From contig CALHTF010000030.1 of the NCBI GenBank assembly GCA_938038815.1, forward strand, positions 1 to 37,330: a DNA stretch of 37,330 nucleotides, given 5' to 3'. Within the stretch, counting starts at the first letter, position 1. Every line of letters starts with the position of its first letter. A program made the position numbers and the translations under genes. This DNA comes from an uncultured Acidimicrobiales bacterium. Lineage in GTDB: Bacteria; Actinomycetota; Acidimicrobiia; Acidimicrobiales; SHLQ01. The notes beneath the pieces are model-generated. The model had not been told where the DNA came from. It searched no databases and saw only the letters and a list, made by a program, of their open reading frames with translations. Below, piece by piece: positions 24,721 to 32,999 of the stretch.

Positions 24721-25569
24721 GTGACCCCCACTCACCACTCCAGTAGTTCTGTCGACTTCACCCCCAGCCTGATCGATTCGCGCCCGGCGCGACGGTTGCT
24801 GATGGTGCTTGTGTGTTGTGTTTGCGCATCGGTTGTGATGAGCGCCGCCCTGATCGCCGAAGCGATTGCACCCGAGAATGCTGCGCCGATCGCTCCTCGT
24901 GCGGTCAGCTTTGAGTTGAACCAGCCGACCGTCGACTCGATCGTTGAGGTTCTCGGCGCAACCGAAGAACGCGATGAAGTCCCCGCCGCGACCACGTCTA
25001 CTTCCACTTCTTCCACTTCGACCTCGACCAGCACCTCGACGTCGACCAGTACGTCGACGAGCACCTCGACCACGACCATGGTTCCCGGGCCGGGCCAGGT
25101 TGCGCCCGCCCCGGCAACGGTCGCCGACCAGCACGCTCGCCTCGGCGCCGAAGCCGAAGAGATCCTCGGCTACCCCTGGCGCGAGAAGTTCCCCGAGTGG
25201 ACCCTTACGTGGAACAGCGGCCGAGAAGGTGTTCGGGCGCTCACGTTCCCCGATACCAAGATCGTCGAGATGTACATCCGGCCCGGCGACACTGCCGACT
25301 ATCTCGCTCGGGTCCTCGCTCACGAATTTGGTCACGTGGCCGATCTCGAACTCAACAGCGAAGATGATCGCCAAGTATGGCGTGACGCCCGCAACCTGGG
25401 CCCCGAGGTACCGTGGTGGCCAACCGGTAGTGCCTATGACTTCGACACCGGTGCGGGAGACTTCGCCGAAGGATTCGCAGCCTTGCTTGTCGGGTCGCCC
25501 AGCCACAGTCGAGTTGCCGGAGACGTTACTCCCGCCCAGCTCGCCGTAATGGCTGAATTGGTTCGCTAA
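24721..25569 (+). CDS. membrane-anchored or secreted zinc-peptidase-like protein with Ser/Thr linker
   Basis: The 282-residue product starts at GTG 24721. A signal or anchor helix lies at about 25-50 (LLMVLVCCVCASVVMSAALIAEAIA). A linker of alternating Ser and Thr (91-119) follows, encoded by a simple repeat. The outer domain contains HEFGHVADLEL (HExxH at 201-205) and a later DFAEGFAALL with E250. This is the zinc-ligand arrangement of minigluzincin-like putative peptidases. Ser/Thr linkers of this kind are typical of cell-surface proteins and may be glycosylated. The substrate is unknown, and the function as a peptidase is inferred from the motif only. Confidence 0.82.
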   Translation: MTPTHHSSSSVDFTPSLIDSRPARRLLMVLVCCVCASVVMSAALIAEAIAPENAAPIAPRAVSFELNQPTVDSIVEVLGATEERDEVPAATTSTSTSSTSTSTSTSTSTSTSTSTSTTTMVPGPGQVAPAPATVADQHARLGAEAEEILGYPWREKFPEWTLTWNSGREGVRALTFPDTKIVEMYIRPGDTADYLARVLAHEFGHVADLELNSEDDRQVWRDARNLGPEVPWWPTGSAYDFDTGAGDFAEGFAALLVGSPSHSRVAGDVTPAQLAVMAELVR

Positions 25570-25590
25570 CCCACCGTCGGGCGAGCGGAC

Positions 25591-25797
25591 CTACGAAACC
25601 GGATCGAGGTCGTCGTCGAACTCGGTGCGAAGCGCGGTCACGTTGCTGGCTTCGGTCGTCATGCGACGGGCCCGGATTCGACGGTATTCGTCGAGGTCTA
25701 CAACCTCGGCGAGCGCTTGGTCGTTCGGGTCATCGGCGAGGCGCGCCGCGATATAGCTAAGTACGTTGCGTGGGTCGTCGCCATCTGAACCGGCCAT
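25591..25797 (-). CDS. small acidic hypothetical protein
   Basis: ATG 25797 gives a 68-residue, strongly charged protein (DPRNVLSYIAARLADDPNDQALAEVVDLDEYRRIRARRM...). It has two probable helices and an aspartate-rich end. It follows the RimJ-type acetyltransferase gene by 55 nt on the same strand, so they may be co-transcribed. No family is recognised. The ribosome-binding site is weak, and an extension to 25908 would overlap the previous gene and is less likely. Confidence 0.5.
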   Translation of the reverse strand: MAGSDGDDPRNVLSYIAARLADDPNDQALAEVVDLDEYRRIRARRMTTEASNVTALRTEFDDDLDPVS

Positions 25798-25852
25798 ACC
25801 AGTCCATCGGCACAACGGGTGCAGGACTGAAGCGAACCATGTTGGAAACCAA

Positions 25853-26398
25853 TCAGTTTGGTGATACTCGCCGAACCAGCGCGTAGAGGTACGCATCGTG
25901 CCACCCACCGTGTATCAGCAGGTGGCGGCGTAGGGTGCCCTCGCGTTCGAACCCCAGCGCGTCGAGTAGCCGAGCCGAGTTGGTATTTTCGACCGCGGTG
26001 ACCGCCCAGATGCGCGCCAGGCCCAAATGGTCGAACCCGAAGTTCCCGAGCAACGCCGCCGCCTCCCGGCCAAATCCTTGGCCCCAGTACTCCGGACAAA
26101 CCAAGTACCCAAGTTCGGCGCGTCGATGGGTAAACGATTCCACACTTAGCTGGGCGATCCCCAGCAGTTGGTCGTCGATAGGGCGGGCGATCGCCAAGGC
26201 GTACACGAACCGGCTGGGGTCCTCGGCCGCTTCGATGAGTTGGGTCACGTACCCTTCGGCTTCATCGTGATCCATGTAGTCGAGCGGCATGTGCTCAAGC
26301 GCGACCGCATCGGCGGTGATCTTGGCCACCGACTCAACGTCGTCGGGTCGCAGTTCTCGCAGGACCAAGCGGGGCCCTTCAATCGCTACCGGGTACAC
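25853..26398 (-). CDS. RimJ/RimL-type GNAT acetyltransferase
   Basis: The 181-residue protein starts at GTG 26398 and opens with the RimJ/RimL pattern IEGPRLVLRELRPDDVESVAKITAD. The acetyl-CoA site is ELGYLVCPEYWGQGFGREAAALLGNFGFDHLGLARIWAVTAVENTNSARLLDALGFEREGTLRRHLLIHGGWHDAYLYALVR. This is the standard order of motifs A and B and the C-terminal strand. Family members acetylate ribosomal protein N-termini or small amines; the substrate here is unknown. It is divergent from the alcohol dehydrogenase gene. Confidence 0.9.
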   Translation of the reverse strand: MYPVAIEGPRLVLRELRPDDVESVAKITADAVALEHMPLDYMDHDEAEGYVTQLIEAAEDPSRFVYALAIARPIDDQLLGIAQLSVESFTHRRAELGYLVCPEYWGQGFGREAAALLGNFGFDHLGLARIWAVTAVENTNSARLLDALGFEREGTLRRHLLIHGGWHDAYLYALVRRVSPN

Positions 26399-26570
26399 GC
26401 CAAGAGTCTCGCACCGTCGAACCGGCCGCTCTCATTCGGGCCTCGCACCTTGGCTTGCATGCGGTCGGTGAGATTCGGTTCCGAACCGCGCCGGGTACTA
26501 CGCTCCGAGACACCTGCATACGCACGTCTTTCACACGTTCTACAACCTTGATTCCTAGGGGGATTCTGAA

Positions 26571-27650
26571 ATGCTCGCAGCCATTCTTCGTAACACCGGC
26601 GACGACACACTCGAGGTTGCCGACAACGTTGAATTGATCGATCCGGGTCCTGGCCAGGTAAAGGTCAAGATCACCCACACCGGTATCTGCCACTCGGACC
26701 TTTCGGCCATGAACGGCACAATTCCCCAGGCTGCGCCCGCCATCTTGGGTCACGAAGGCGCCGGCATCATCGACGCGGTCGGCGACGGCGTTTCGACCGT
26801 CAAAGAGGGCGACCACGTCATCGTTGTTTGGTCGCCGCCGTGTGGGCACTGCACGTTCTGTACCGGTCGCAAGCAGCCCAACCTGTGCCAGACCTTCATG
26901 TTCAACCCGATCATGGGTAAGTTCAGCCAAGACGGCACGCCGATCGATGCGATGGCTGGCGCAGGAACCTTCGCTGAGTACACCGTGCTTCCCGCCGAAG
27001 GCGTGGTGAAGATCGACGACGATATTCCACTCGATGTGGCCAGCCTCATCGGCTGTGGCGTCATGACCGGCGCCGGAGCGGCGATCAACACCGCCGGCAT
27101 CACCGCCGGTTCTTCGGTCGTGGTCTACGGCGCAGGCGGCGTAGGAATCTCGGCGATCCAGGGAGCAAAGATTGCCGGTGCCGCGGAAATCGTGGCGGTC
27201 GACATGAACGAGTCCAAGCTCGACGAAGCCAAGGCGTTCGGTGCAACCCATGCGGTAACCCCCGACGACTTCGAGGCCGCCAAGGCCGAGATCACCGGCG
27301 GCGAAGGGTTCGACTACGCCCTTGAGTGCATTGGTAACCCGGTCACCATGCGGGCGTCCTATGACGCAACCCGCCGCGGCGGAACCACCGTCATCGTCGG
27401 CGTTGGCAAGATGGACGAAGTGTTGGCGCTCAGTGCATTCGAGCTGTTCTTCAACGAGAAGACCCTCGTTGGTTCGTACTACGGCGGTACCGATGTCCGC
27501 AGCGACTTCCACAAGCTCCTGCGCCTCTACAAGGCTGGCAAGCTCGACCTCGAACGCATGATCTCGCGTCGACTCAAGATCGATGAGATCAACGACGGTT
27601 TGGCTGAACTCAAGACCGGCAACGTTGTCCGCCAGGTCATCGAGTTCTAG
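26571..27650 (+). CDS. zinc-dependent medium-chain alcohol dehydrogenase
   Basis: The 359-residue enzyme has the catalytic zinc ligands C40 (GICHSD), H61-E62 (GHEGAG) and C162 (IGCGVMTGAGAA). The structural zinc cysteines are C91, C94, C97 and C106. The NAD-binding fold shows VVVYGAGGVGISAIQGAKIAGAAEIVAVDMNESKL, with an acidic residue at the end of the second strand that favours NAD. It is closest in pattern to class III-like and NDMA-dependent actinobacterial alcohol dehydrogenases. It should oxidise primary alcohols to aldehydes. AGGGGG precedes the ATG. Its TAG shares CTAG with the stop of the convergent RTX protease gene. Confidence 0.93.
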   Translation: MLAAILRNTGDDTLEVADNVELIDPGPGQVKVKITHTGICHSDLSAMNGTIPQAAPAILGHEGAGIIDAVGDGVSTVKEGDHVIVVWSPPCGHCTFCTGRKQPNLCQTFMFNPIMGKFSQDGTPIDAMAGAGTFAEYTVLPAEGVVKIDDDIPLDVASLIGCGVMTGAGAAINTAGITAGSSVVVYGAGGVGISAIQGAKIAGAAEIVAVDMNESKLDEAKAFGATHAVTPDDFEAAKAEITGGEGFDYALECIGNPVTMRASYDATRRGGTTVIVGVGKMDEVLALSAFELFFNEKTLVGSYYGGTDVRSDFHKLLRLYKAGKLDLERMISRRLKIDEINDGLAELKTGNVVRQVIEF

Positions 27651-29707
27651 GCAAACAACTCACATTTGGTGCCACCTGCGGTGCAGGTGTCGGTCGACGC
27701 GCCACCGTTCAACGTGTTGGTGCCTTCAACGTCGCTGAGCACATCGGGGTCTTCGCCGCCGAGTAGCTGATCGTTACCCAAGCCGCCGTACAACTCATCG
27801 TTGCCTTTGCCGCCTTCGAGTAGGTCGTTGCCGTCCTCGCCGTACACGGTGTCGTTTCCGCCGCCGCCCTTGAGGATGTCGTTGCCTTCGTTGCCGAACA
27901 GCGAATCGTTGCCGAGGCCGCCCTGGAAGTCGTCGTCGCCGAGGCCGCCATAGAGCGTGTCGTGGTTTCCGCCGCCGTTGCCGATGTCGTTGCCAGCGCC
28001 GCCGAGCACGGTGTCCTTGCCGCGGTTTCCGGCCACCGTGTCGTTGCCGTCGTCGCCGTATACGAGGTCGTTTCCGGAACGACCTTGGACATTGTCGTCG
28101 CCATCGCCGCCGTGTACCTCGTCGGCTTGGCCTCCGCCGCCGACCTTGTCGTTTCCGGCACCGCCGTCGACGTAGTCCTCGCCAGAGTTGCCGGCGAGTC
28201 GATCGTTTCCGGCCCCGCCATAGACGCTGTCGTTGCCGCCCTGCCCGCTCAGGAAGTCGGCGCCGTCGTCGCCGTACACGGTGTCGTTGCCGATTCCGGC
28301 CTTTACCCGGTCGTCGCCATCGTCGCCGTTGATGACATCGTCGCCCTCATCGCCCGAGATGACGTCGTTGCCGCCGTCGCCGCCGATGATGTCGTCGCCA
28401 TCGCCCCCGAAGATGGTGTCGATGCCGGCACCGCCGACGATCGTGTCGTTGCCGGGTCCGCCGATCAGTCGGTCGTTGCCCGCCGACCCGCAGATGATAT
28501 CGTTGCCGCCGAGGCCATCGATCGTGTCGTTGCCGCTTCCGCCGGCGATGATGTCGTCGCCTTCGGTTCCGACCAGAGTATCGTCGCCCGCGGTGCCGGT
28601 CAGGGTTGCTTCAAGGCCGTTGCAGGCGCTGCCGTACATGGTCTCGATACCGGTGATGTCGCCGGTGCCAAGGGTCCGCTTGATCGAGTTCGACGCTTGC
28701 GATGGGTACATCACTTCGGTCGCCGCGGCCACGTGGCGAAGCCCAAAGCCGTGGCCGACCTCATGGATCATGACCGATTCGATGTCGTAGCTTGACGGGA
28801 CTGGTCCGACCGACCAGTTGTAGTCGGTGTTGAACTGGATATCGACCTCGATGGCGTCGCCTGACGCGGTGTACCACACCGTTGTTCGAGCAAGGTACGT
28901 GTCGGCCGGGTTGGGCGTGGCGCCCCAAAAGACGACGTTCTCGCCGTCGAGAACCCGTTCGGCAGCGGTGGTCGAACCTTCGTAGTTCCACGACAGCGAC
29001 ACCGGCCCCGATTGTTCGATCCATTCGTTGAAGCCCGCGTTGACCGCCTCGAAGGCGCCAGGAACCGGCGGCAACGTGGCGAGGTTGATGGCGTAGGAGA
29101 TCGGGGTGGGAAGTTGCTTCGACCAGTTGTACTCGCCAATGATGAAGTCGGTTGAGAGGTCGGATTCGTCGACGATGATGTTCGCCGCTGGTCCGTCGGG
29201 GTCGCTTCCAATGCGCAGTGCACCGTCGTGGCCAACAATGCCGTGCAGGTTGGTGAAGTTGGCTATGCCGATCGCCTCGGTGGCGGTCGAGGGCAAGGCG
29301 ACCAGATACAGCTGGTAGCGGCGCCCGCCCGAAATTGCCGCTTGGGCTGAGGTCGACTGGCCGGTTCCGTCGTCGGCCCGGCCACCTTCGGTCAGAATCC
29401 GAACCTTGTCGTGGGTTGGGCCGCGGAGCGTTTCGTCGACCGTGATCGTCGACACCGTGAACACCCGGCCGTCGGGAGCTTCGATCGAGGTGATTCCGGT
29501 AACCGTTCCTCGGACCACCAGGGTCGCCGCTTGGTCGATAGTTGCGTCTTCGTGGGTCACGCTAACTTCGCGTCCCTTCGACGAATCGGCTCCCGCACCA
29601 GCGGCGGGAGCGAGCGCAGCGATCATCAAGGTGACGAGCACGCACAGCGAAAGCGGAACCGACGCCAGGCGCGGTCGGGGGAACGAGGGGAGCATTGGTA
29701 CGTCCAT
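27647..29707 (-). CDS. secreted matrixin-like metalloprotease with long RTX repeat domain
   Basis: From ATG 29707 the product is 686 residues; ATG 29695 and earlier starts are possible. A signal peptide (SVPLSLCVLVTLMIAALAPAAGA) is followed by a pre-domain. A metzincin catalytic domain then shows HEVGHGFGLRH (zinc histidines 315, 319, 325) and a Met-turn at MYP (M333). From about residue 370 roughly thirty GGxGxDxxx nonapeptides form a calcium-binding beta-roll. The end carries a small tail with two cysteines (CTAGGTKC). It should be exported by Sec and folded by extracellular calcium. It probably acts as a surface or secreted protease. It resembles the 3828 protein in repeat type and tail. 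Confidence 0.9.
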   Translation of the reverse strand: MDVPMLPSFPRPRLASVPLSLCVLVTLMIAALAPAAGAGADSSKGREVSVTHEDATIDQAATLVVRGTVTGITSIEAPDGRVFTVSTITVDETLRGPTHDKVRILTEGGRADDGTGQSTSAQAAISGGRRYQLYLVALPSTATEAIGIANFTNLHGIVGHDGALRIGSDPDGPAANIIVDESDLSTDFIIGEYNWSKQLPTPISYAINLATLPPVPGAFEAVNAGFNEWIEQSGPVSLSWNYEGSTTAAERVLDGENVVFWGATPNPADTYLARTTVWYTASGDAIEVDIQFNTDYNWSVGPVPSSYDIESVMIHEVGHGFGLRHVAAATEVMYPSQASNSIKRTLGTGDITGIETMYGSACNGLEATLTGTAGDDTLVGTEGDDIIAGGSGNDTIDGLGGNDIICGSAGNDRLIGGPGNDTIVGGAGIDTIFGGDGDDIIGGDGGNDVISGDEGDDVINGDDGDDRVKAGIGNDTVYGDDGADFLSGQGGNDSVYGGAGNDRLAGNSGEDYVDGGAGNDKVGGGGQADEVHGGDGDDNVQGRSGNDLVYGDDGNDTVAGNRGKDTVLGGAGNDIGNGGGNHDTLYGGLGDDDFQGGLGNDSLFGNEGNDILKGGGGNDTVYGEDGNDLLEGGKGNDELYGGLGNDQLLGGEDPDVLSDVEGTNTLNGGASTDTCTAGGTKCELFA

Positions 29708-29838
29708 CGACCAAAACGGCCCGTTTTTTACGCCGCAGCCCGGCCTGGCCAACGTGGCTTGCGGATCCGCCGATTCCATTTCGGGCATCAATTCGGGAAT
29801 GCGAGCGGAACGACTATGGTTGGACCGTTACGAACTTT

Positions 29839-29843
29839 GGAGG
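29839..29843 (+). promoter_or_regulatory. ribosome-binding site of the ferredoxin gene
   Basis: GGAGG lies 5 nt before ATG 29849. It sets this start and excludes the longer in-frame extension from 29411. Confidence 0.75.
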
Positions 29844-29848
29844 TTTCC

Positions 29849-30040
29849 ATGAAGATTGTTGTCGATTACGACCTGTGTGAGAGCAACGCAGTGTGCATGC
29901 AGATTGCACCCGAGGTGTTTGAAGTCCGCGACGACGACTTCTTGTATGTCCTCAACGAAGAACCGGGCGAAGAACTGCGCGCCAAGATGGAAGACTCCGT
30001 CAGCCGGTGCCCCAAGCAGGCCATCGCGATCGCTGACTGA
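29849..30040 (+). CDS. 3Fe-4S-type ferredoxin
   Basis: The 63-residue acidic protein has three cluster cysteines: C10 and C16 in DLCESNAVCMQIAPEVF and C54 in RCPKQAI. The position of the second cysteine of a CxxCxxC motif is N13, so a 3Fe-4S (or labile 4Fe-4S) cluster is expected. This is typical of ferredoxins that feed cytochromes P450 in actinobacteria. A ferredoxin reductase gene follows after 29 nt, making a complete NAD(P)H-to-ferredoxin chain. No P450 lies in the window, so the final acceptor is elsewhere. Confidence 0.93.
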   Translation: MKIVVDYDLCESNAVCMQIAPEVFEVRDDDFLYVLNEEPGEELRAKMEDSVSRCPKQAIAIAD

Positions 30041-30069
30041 CCTCGGCCCCGCCGGAGTCCAAACAAGCA

Positions 30070-31299
30070 GTGACATTTACGATCCCCGAATCGGTAACGA
30101 TCGTTGGCGCGTCCCTCGCCGGAATTCGTGCTGCCGAGGCGCTTCGGCGCGCCGACTTTGGGGGCCAGATTCGCTTGGTCGGTGCCGAATCGCACCTGCC
30201 TTATGACCGTCCACCGCTGTCGAAGCAGGTGCTGGCGGGCGAGTGGGATCGCGACCGGATCGCGCTGACCAAACCCGAACCCTTTGCCGAGCAGTCGCTC
30301 GATCTGATGCTCGACACCACCGCAACCGGGTTCGACTTGGCGAGTCGCACGCTGGTGGTTGAGTCCGGTGGTACCTCTACCGAGCTCGATGTCGACGCCA
30401 TGATCATCGCCACCGGAGCGCGGCCCCGCAACCTGGGCGGTGCCGACCGATTCGACAATGTGTTCGTCTTGCGCACGATCGACGACACTGAGGCGATTCT
30501 CGCCCAGCTCGAAGGGTCGTCGAAGCCGGTCGTGGTGGTCGGCGCTGGTTTCATCGGTGCGGAAGTTGCGGCCACCATTCGAGGCCGGGGAGCCGAGGTA
30601 GTCCTCGTCGAAGCATTTGCTTACCCCATGGCCCGAGCATTGCCCGAGGATCTGGGCATGTTGTGCGGCCAAATCCATCTCGATCACGGGGTCGACCTGC
30701 GCTGTGGGGTCAGTGTGGCCTCCCTCGAAGGTGACGCCGCGCCGACGGTCGATCGGGTCGAGTTGTCGGACGGAACGGTTATCGAGACCGACCTCGTGGT
30801 CGTTGGTATCGGGGTCATACCCAACACCGAATGGCTCGAGGGGTCAGGCCTCGAGATCGATAACGGCGTGGTGTGCGATGCCACGTGCCTTGCAGCACCT
30901 GGTGTCACCGCGGCAGGCGATATTGCTCGGTGGCCCAACGAACTGTTCGGTGAAACCATGCGCATCGAACACTGGGACAACGCGGTTGCGCAAGCGGGCC
31001 ATGCTGCCCGACGCCTGCTCGTCGCCGATGCCGAGGCGCAACCCTATGCGCCGGTTCCGTGGTTCTGGTCCGATCAGTACGACGCCAAGATCCAGATGGC
31101 GGGCCGGCCTCAACCCGACGACGAAACCCATATCGCTACCGGTTCGGTGGCCGACGGCAAGTTCGCCACCATCTTTGGCCGCGACGGCAAGCTGACGGGC
31201 GTGTTTGGACTCAACCGCCCCCGCCATGTGATGCAGTACCGCATGCGGATCGAACAAGGCTGTTCCTGGGCCGACGCGCTCGAGGCGGCCGACCAATGA
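30070..31299 (+). CDS. FAD-dependent ferredoxin reductase
   Basis: The 409-residue protein starts at GTG 30070. It has an FAD-binding VTIVGASLAGIRAAEALRRADFGGQIRLVGAESHLPYDRPPLSKQVL, an NAD-binding VVVVGAGFIGAEVAATIRGRGAEVVLVE, and the FAD-closing TAAGDIARWPNELFGETMRIEHWDNAVAQAGHAARRLL. The pattern matches oxygenase-coupled NADH-ferredoxin reductases such as ThcD and CamA. It should reduce the preceding ferredoxin. Its TGA overlaps the ATG of the lipoprotein gene (ATGA at 31296-31299), so translation is coupled. Confidence 0.94.
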   Translation: MTFTIPESVTIVGASLAGIRAAEALRRADFGGQIRLVGAESHLPYDRPPLSKQVLAGEWDRDRIALTKPEPFAEQSLDLMLDTTATGFDLASRTLVVESGGTSTELDVDAMIIATGARPRNLGGADRFDNVFVLRTIDDTEAILAQLEGSSKPVVVVGAGFIGAEVAATIRGRGAEVVLVEAFAYPMARALPEDLGMLCGQIHLDHGVDLRCGVSVASLEGDAAPTVDRVELSDGTVIETDLVVVGIGVIPNTEWLEGSGLEIDNGVVCDATCLAAPGVTAAGDIARWPNELFGETMRIEHWDNAVAQAGHAARRLLVADAEAQPYAPVPWFWSDQYDAKIQMAGRPQPDDETHIATGSVADGKFATIFGRDGKLTGVFGLNRPRHVMQYRMRIEQGCSWADALEAADQ

Positions 31300-31796
31300 C
31301 GCGCCGCCTACTGGTACCGCTGATCGCGCTGGCCGTTGCGGCGGTTGGCTGTGCGGCTCCCACGATCGACGACATGTTGTTGCTCGACGCCATCCCCGAG
31401 TCGGTGTTGCCCGACAACCCCGAGCTACTACAGGACCTCGAATGCCCGTCGCCGATCGAGGTGGGCATCGACGTAACCGTCGATTGCACAGCGTCGATCG
31501 GGGGAGACCCGGTGACCATCGAGGTACGCCAAACCGACGACCAAGGAGCCATCGACGCCACCCTCGCCGAGACCTTGTTCGACGTAGAAGAGACCGCAGC
31601 CAAGCTCGGTGCCCGGTTCAGCGACGAACTCGATATCGAAACCACCGTCGACTGTGGCGAGCCGCCCCTGCGGGTACTCGAGGTCGGGATGACGCTTACC
31701 TGCAACGCGGCCGACGCCGAACGGTCGCGCGAGGTCGTGCTTACCGTTTCGGACGAGACCGGCGCCTACGACCTCGAGCTCGGCGAGCTCAACTAG
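31296..31796 (+). CDS. lipoprotein with two DUF4333-like units
   Basis: ATG 31296 gives 166 residues. A lipoprotein signal (RRLLVPLIALAVAAVGC) ends in a lipobox cysteine at residue 19, so the mature protein is anchored to the outer face of the membrane. The rest contains two similar segments: ECPSPIEVGIDVTVDCTASIGGDPVTIEVRQTD and DCGEPPLRVLEVGMTLTCNAADAERSREVVLTVSDETG. Each has a cysteine pair in the DUF4333 style of actinobacterial surface proteins. Function is unknown. The ATGA overlap ties it to the ferredoxin reductase gene, an unexpected partner. Confidence 0.85.
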   Translation: MTRRLLVPLIALAVAAVGCAAPTIDDMLLLDAIPESVLPDNPELLQDLECPSPIEVGIDVTVDCTASIGGDPVTIEVRQTDDQGAIDATLAETLFDVEETAAKLGARFSDELDIETTVDCGEPPLRVLEVGMTLTCNAADAERSREVVLTVSDETGAYDLELGELN

Positions 31797-31820
31797 CCCT
31801 GCCCGTAGCCATGTCGTTGG

Positions 31821-32951
31821 TTACCAGTGGTGGGTGATGCACCGCTGGTCTCTATAGCCAGGTGCCCACATGCCCCAGACACCACCAACCGCTTTGCGGG
31901 TTCGGTCGGTCCAGCGCAGCGCGTCGGGCGCAGCGACCCGGCGCACGGTTTGGGTGATGCCGCCTTCGTAGACCGAATAGCCGGCCCAAACCCCCGGGTA
32001 ATCCTTGGGCGAACCGACCTCGGTGATCAGCACGCCTTGGCGCACATAGGCCCGGTTGCGGTGACTGTGTCCACTGCTGATCATCAGTCGAGGGTTGGCG
32101 GCCTTTACCGAGTCGAGAAACACTCGCGACTGGCTTTGGGGTACGCCGGGTGGCCAGAACCAGGGGAGGGGCAGGTTCTCTAGATTGTGATGGAGGCCCA
32201 CGAACACCGGCAGATCGGTGGCTGCCATGCGCTCGCACACCTCGTCGACGATGTCGCGGGTTCGACCATGGCCTTTGTCGGGGATCGAGGTGTCGGCGAG
32301 CAGGAGGCGAATCCCGTCGAGGTCGACCGAGCTGACGGGCTGGAAATCAAGGCCGACGTTCGCCATGCCCTTCTCGGTCGGGATGCCCTTCTTCTTGGGC
32401 TGGCGGTCGTGGTTACCGAGGGTGAACGAATACGGGACGGCGAAGGTACTGACCAGCTCGTCGAGCATCGGCCACTCGACCGCCGTGGTGTGGTGGGTCA
32501 GGTCGCCCTTGAGGAGAAGGTGTTCGGCTCCCCACGCCACCGCCTCTCGGCTGGCGGCCAGCGCACAGCGCATCGGGTGTTCGACCTTGGGGGCAGGTTT
32601 CTCTTGGGCTCGAAAGATTAAGCCGAACTTGTAGCTTCCGAGATGCAGGTCCGACATGGTGGCGAACCTCGACAGCAGTTCGCCAGGCGGCGGGGTGCTG
32701 GTTCGGGCGGCAAGGGTGAACGCCGAACCGTCGGATGGCTCGACCGAAATCGTCACCTCGGTTGACGCAGGAAGGTTGCCGATGTCGACCACGATGGCGT
32801 CGGCGTCGACAACTACCTCAACCTCGGTGTCGCGGCACCGGATCGTGGCCGGGCCATGAGAGAGGCCGCGTAACGAAAGCTGTACCCGGTCGGGTTCGAC
32901 CGCGAAGACCTCAGCCTGGGTCGGTACCGAAAGTGGGAGGTGTCGTTGCAC
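31821..32951 (-). CDS. calcineurin-like metallophosphoesterase
   Basis: The 376-residue protein has an N-terminal beta domain of about 90 residues, then a complete metallophosphoesterase core. The core motifs are SDLHLG with D101 and H103, KGDLTHH, TLGNHDR, VGLHHN and SSGHSHRNR. These coordinate a two-metal centre that cleaves phosphoesters or phosphodiesters. No signal peptide is seen, so it is probably cytoplasmic. It follows pepN by 48 nt on the same strand and is likely in its operon. The substrate is not evident. Confidence 0.9.
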   Translation of the reverse strand: MQRHLPLSVPTQAEVFAVEPDRVQLSLRGLSHGPATIRCRDTEVEVVVDADAIVVDIGNLPASTEVTISVEPSDGSAFTLAARTSTPPPGELLSRFATMSDLHLGSYKFGLIFRAQEKPAPKVEHPMRCALAASREAVAWGAEHLLLKGDLTHHTTAVEWPMLDELVSTFAVPYSFTLGNHDRQPKKKGIPTEKGMANVGLDFQPVSSVDLDGIRLLLADTSIPDKGHGRTRDIVDEVCERMAATDLPVFVGLHHNLENLPLPWFWPPGVPQSQSRVFLDSVKAANPRLMISSGHSHRNRAYVRQGVLITEVGSPKDYPGVWAGYSVYEGGITQTVRRVAAPDALRWTDRTRKAVGGVWGMWAPGYRDQRCITHHW

Positions 32952-32999
32952 GGTGCGAGCTCGGTAGGGAAGCGGGGGTGGGTGGGGCGTCGAGAAAAC

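Noticed and set aside
24997-25078. Simple-sequence tract as an independent repeat element
   Set aside because: It encodes the Ser/Thr linker of the HEFGH protein in frame, so coding use explains it.
27720-28600. DNA-level tandem repeat or CRISPR-like array
   Set aside because: The repetition is codon-based RTX sequence with variable units, not identical repeats with spacers.
27962-28795. Valine/alanine-rich repetitive plus-strand ORF
   Set aside because: Its periodicity is the antisense image of the RTX nonapeptide repeats.
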